NCBI GenBank assembly: GCA_937980625.1 | Contig: CALJPJ010000196.1 | Coordinates: 1-5,341 of the forward strand | DNA length: 5,341 nucleotides | Source of the DNA: an uncultured Bdellovibrionales bacterium | GTDB lineage: Bacteria > Bdellovibrionota > Bdellovibrionia > Bdellovibrionales > UBA1609 | Direction of reading: 5' to 3' | In this document: piece by piece, positions 5,338 to 5,341 of the stretch | Position numbering within the stretch: the first letter of the stretch is position 1 | How the letters are laid out: each line of letters starts with the position of its first letter | Translations under genes and position numbers: made by a program | The notes under the pieces: generated by a model | Told to the model about the DNA's origin: nothing | Database searches by the model: none | Seen by the model: the letters and a program-made list of their open reading frames with translations, nothing else

Positions 5338-5341
5338 TAAT

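Overview
The window is AT-rich (by eye roughly one third G+C) and reads as chromosomal DNA of a Gram-negative bacterium. It encodes a diheme peroxidase-type lipoprotein and a periplasmic solute-binding protein with a signal peptide, both of which need a periplasm. The AT bias, the Lys-over-Arg preference, a lipobox with Asn just before the cysteine and the mix of genes make me think of Bdellovibrionota (Bacteriovorax/Halobacteriovorax-like). That is an impression from composition and style, not a database result.

Layout: a short hairpin at the left edge; a MauG/CcpA-type diheme cytochrome c peroxidase lipoprotein on the minus strand (93-1430); a 312-bp gap with a perfect minus-strand -10 box and a small repeat cluster (1431-1742); a two-gene minus-strand operon in which a YqaA-type DedA membrane protein (2744-3337) is read first and an agmatinase/arginase-family ureohydrolase (1743-2741) second; a divergent intergenic region of about 360 bp (3338-3696); and a plus-strand family 5 oligopeptide-type ABC solute-binding protein (3697-5337), whose tandem stop codons nearly touch the right edge. 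Transporter permease and ATPase genes may follow outside the window.

How the genes work together: only the DedA-like gene and the ureohydrolase are clearly linked. Two bases separate them, and the ribosome binding site of the ureohydrolase, which starts at TTG, is formed by the last codons of the membrane-protein gene. The peroxidase appears to be its own unit. The binding protein has a leader containing a terminator-like hairpin just before its ribosome binding site, which makes attenuation or a short upstream transcript possible. I see no mobile element, CRISPR array, tRNA or rRNA. All four large genes belong to known families, and I do not find a convincing new multi-gene system. The most interesting signals are regulatory: the leader hairpin, the palindrome cluster in the divergent region, the repeats upstream of the peroxidase, and the translational coupling.
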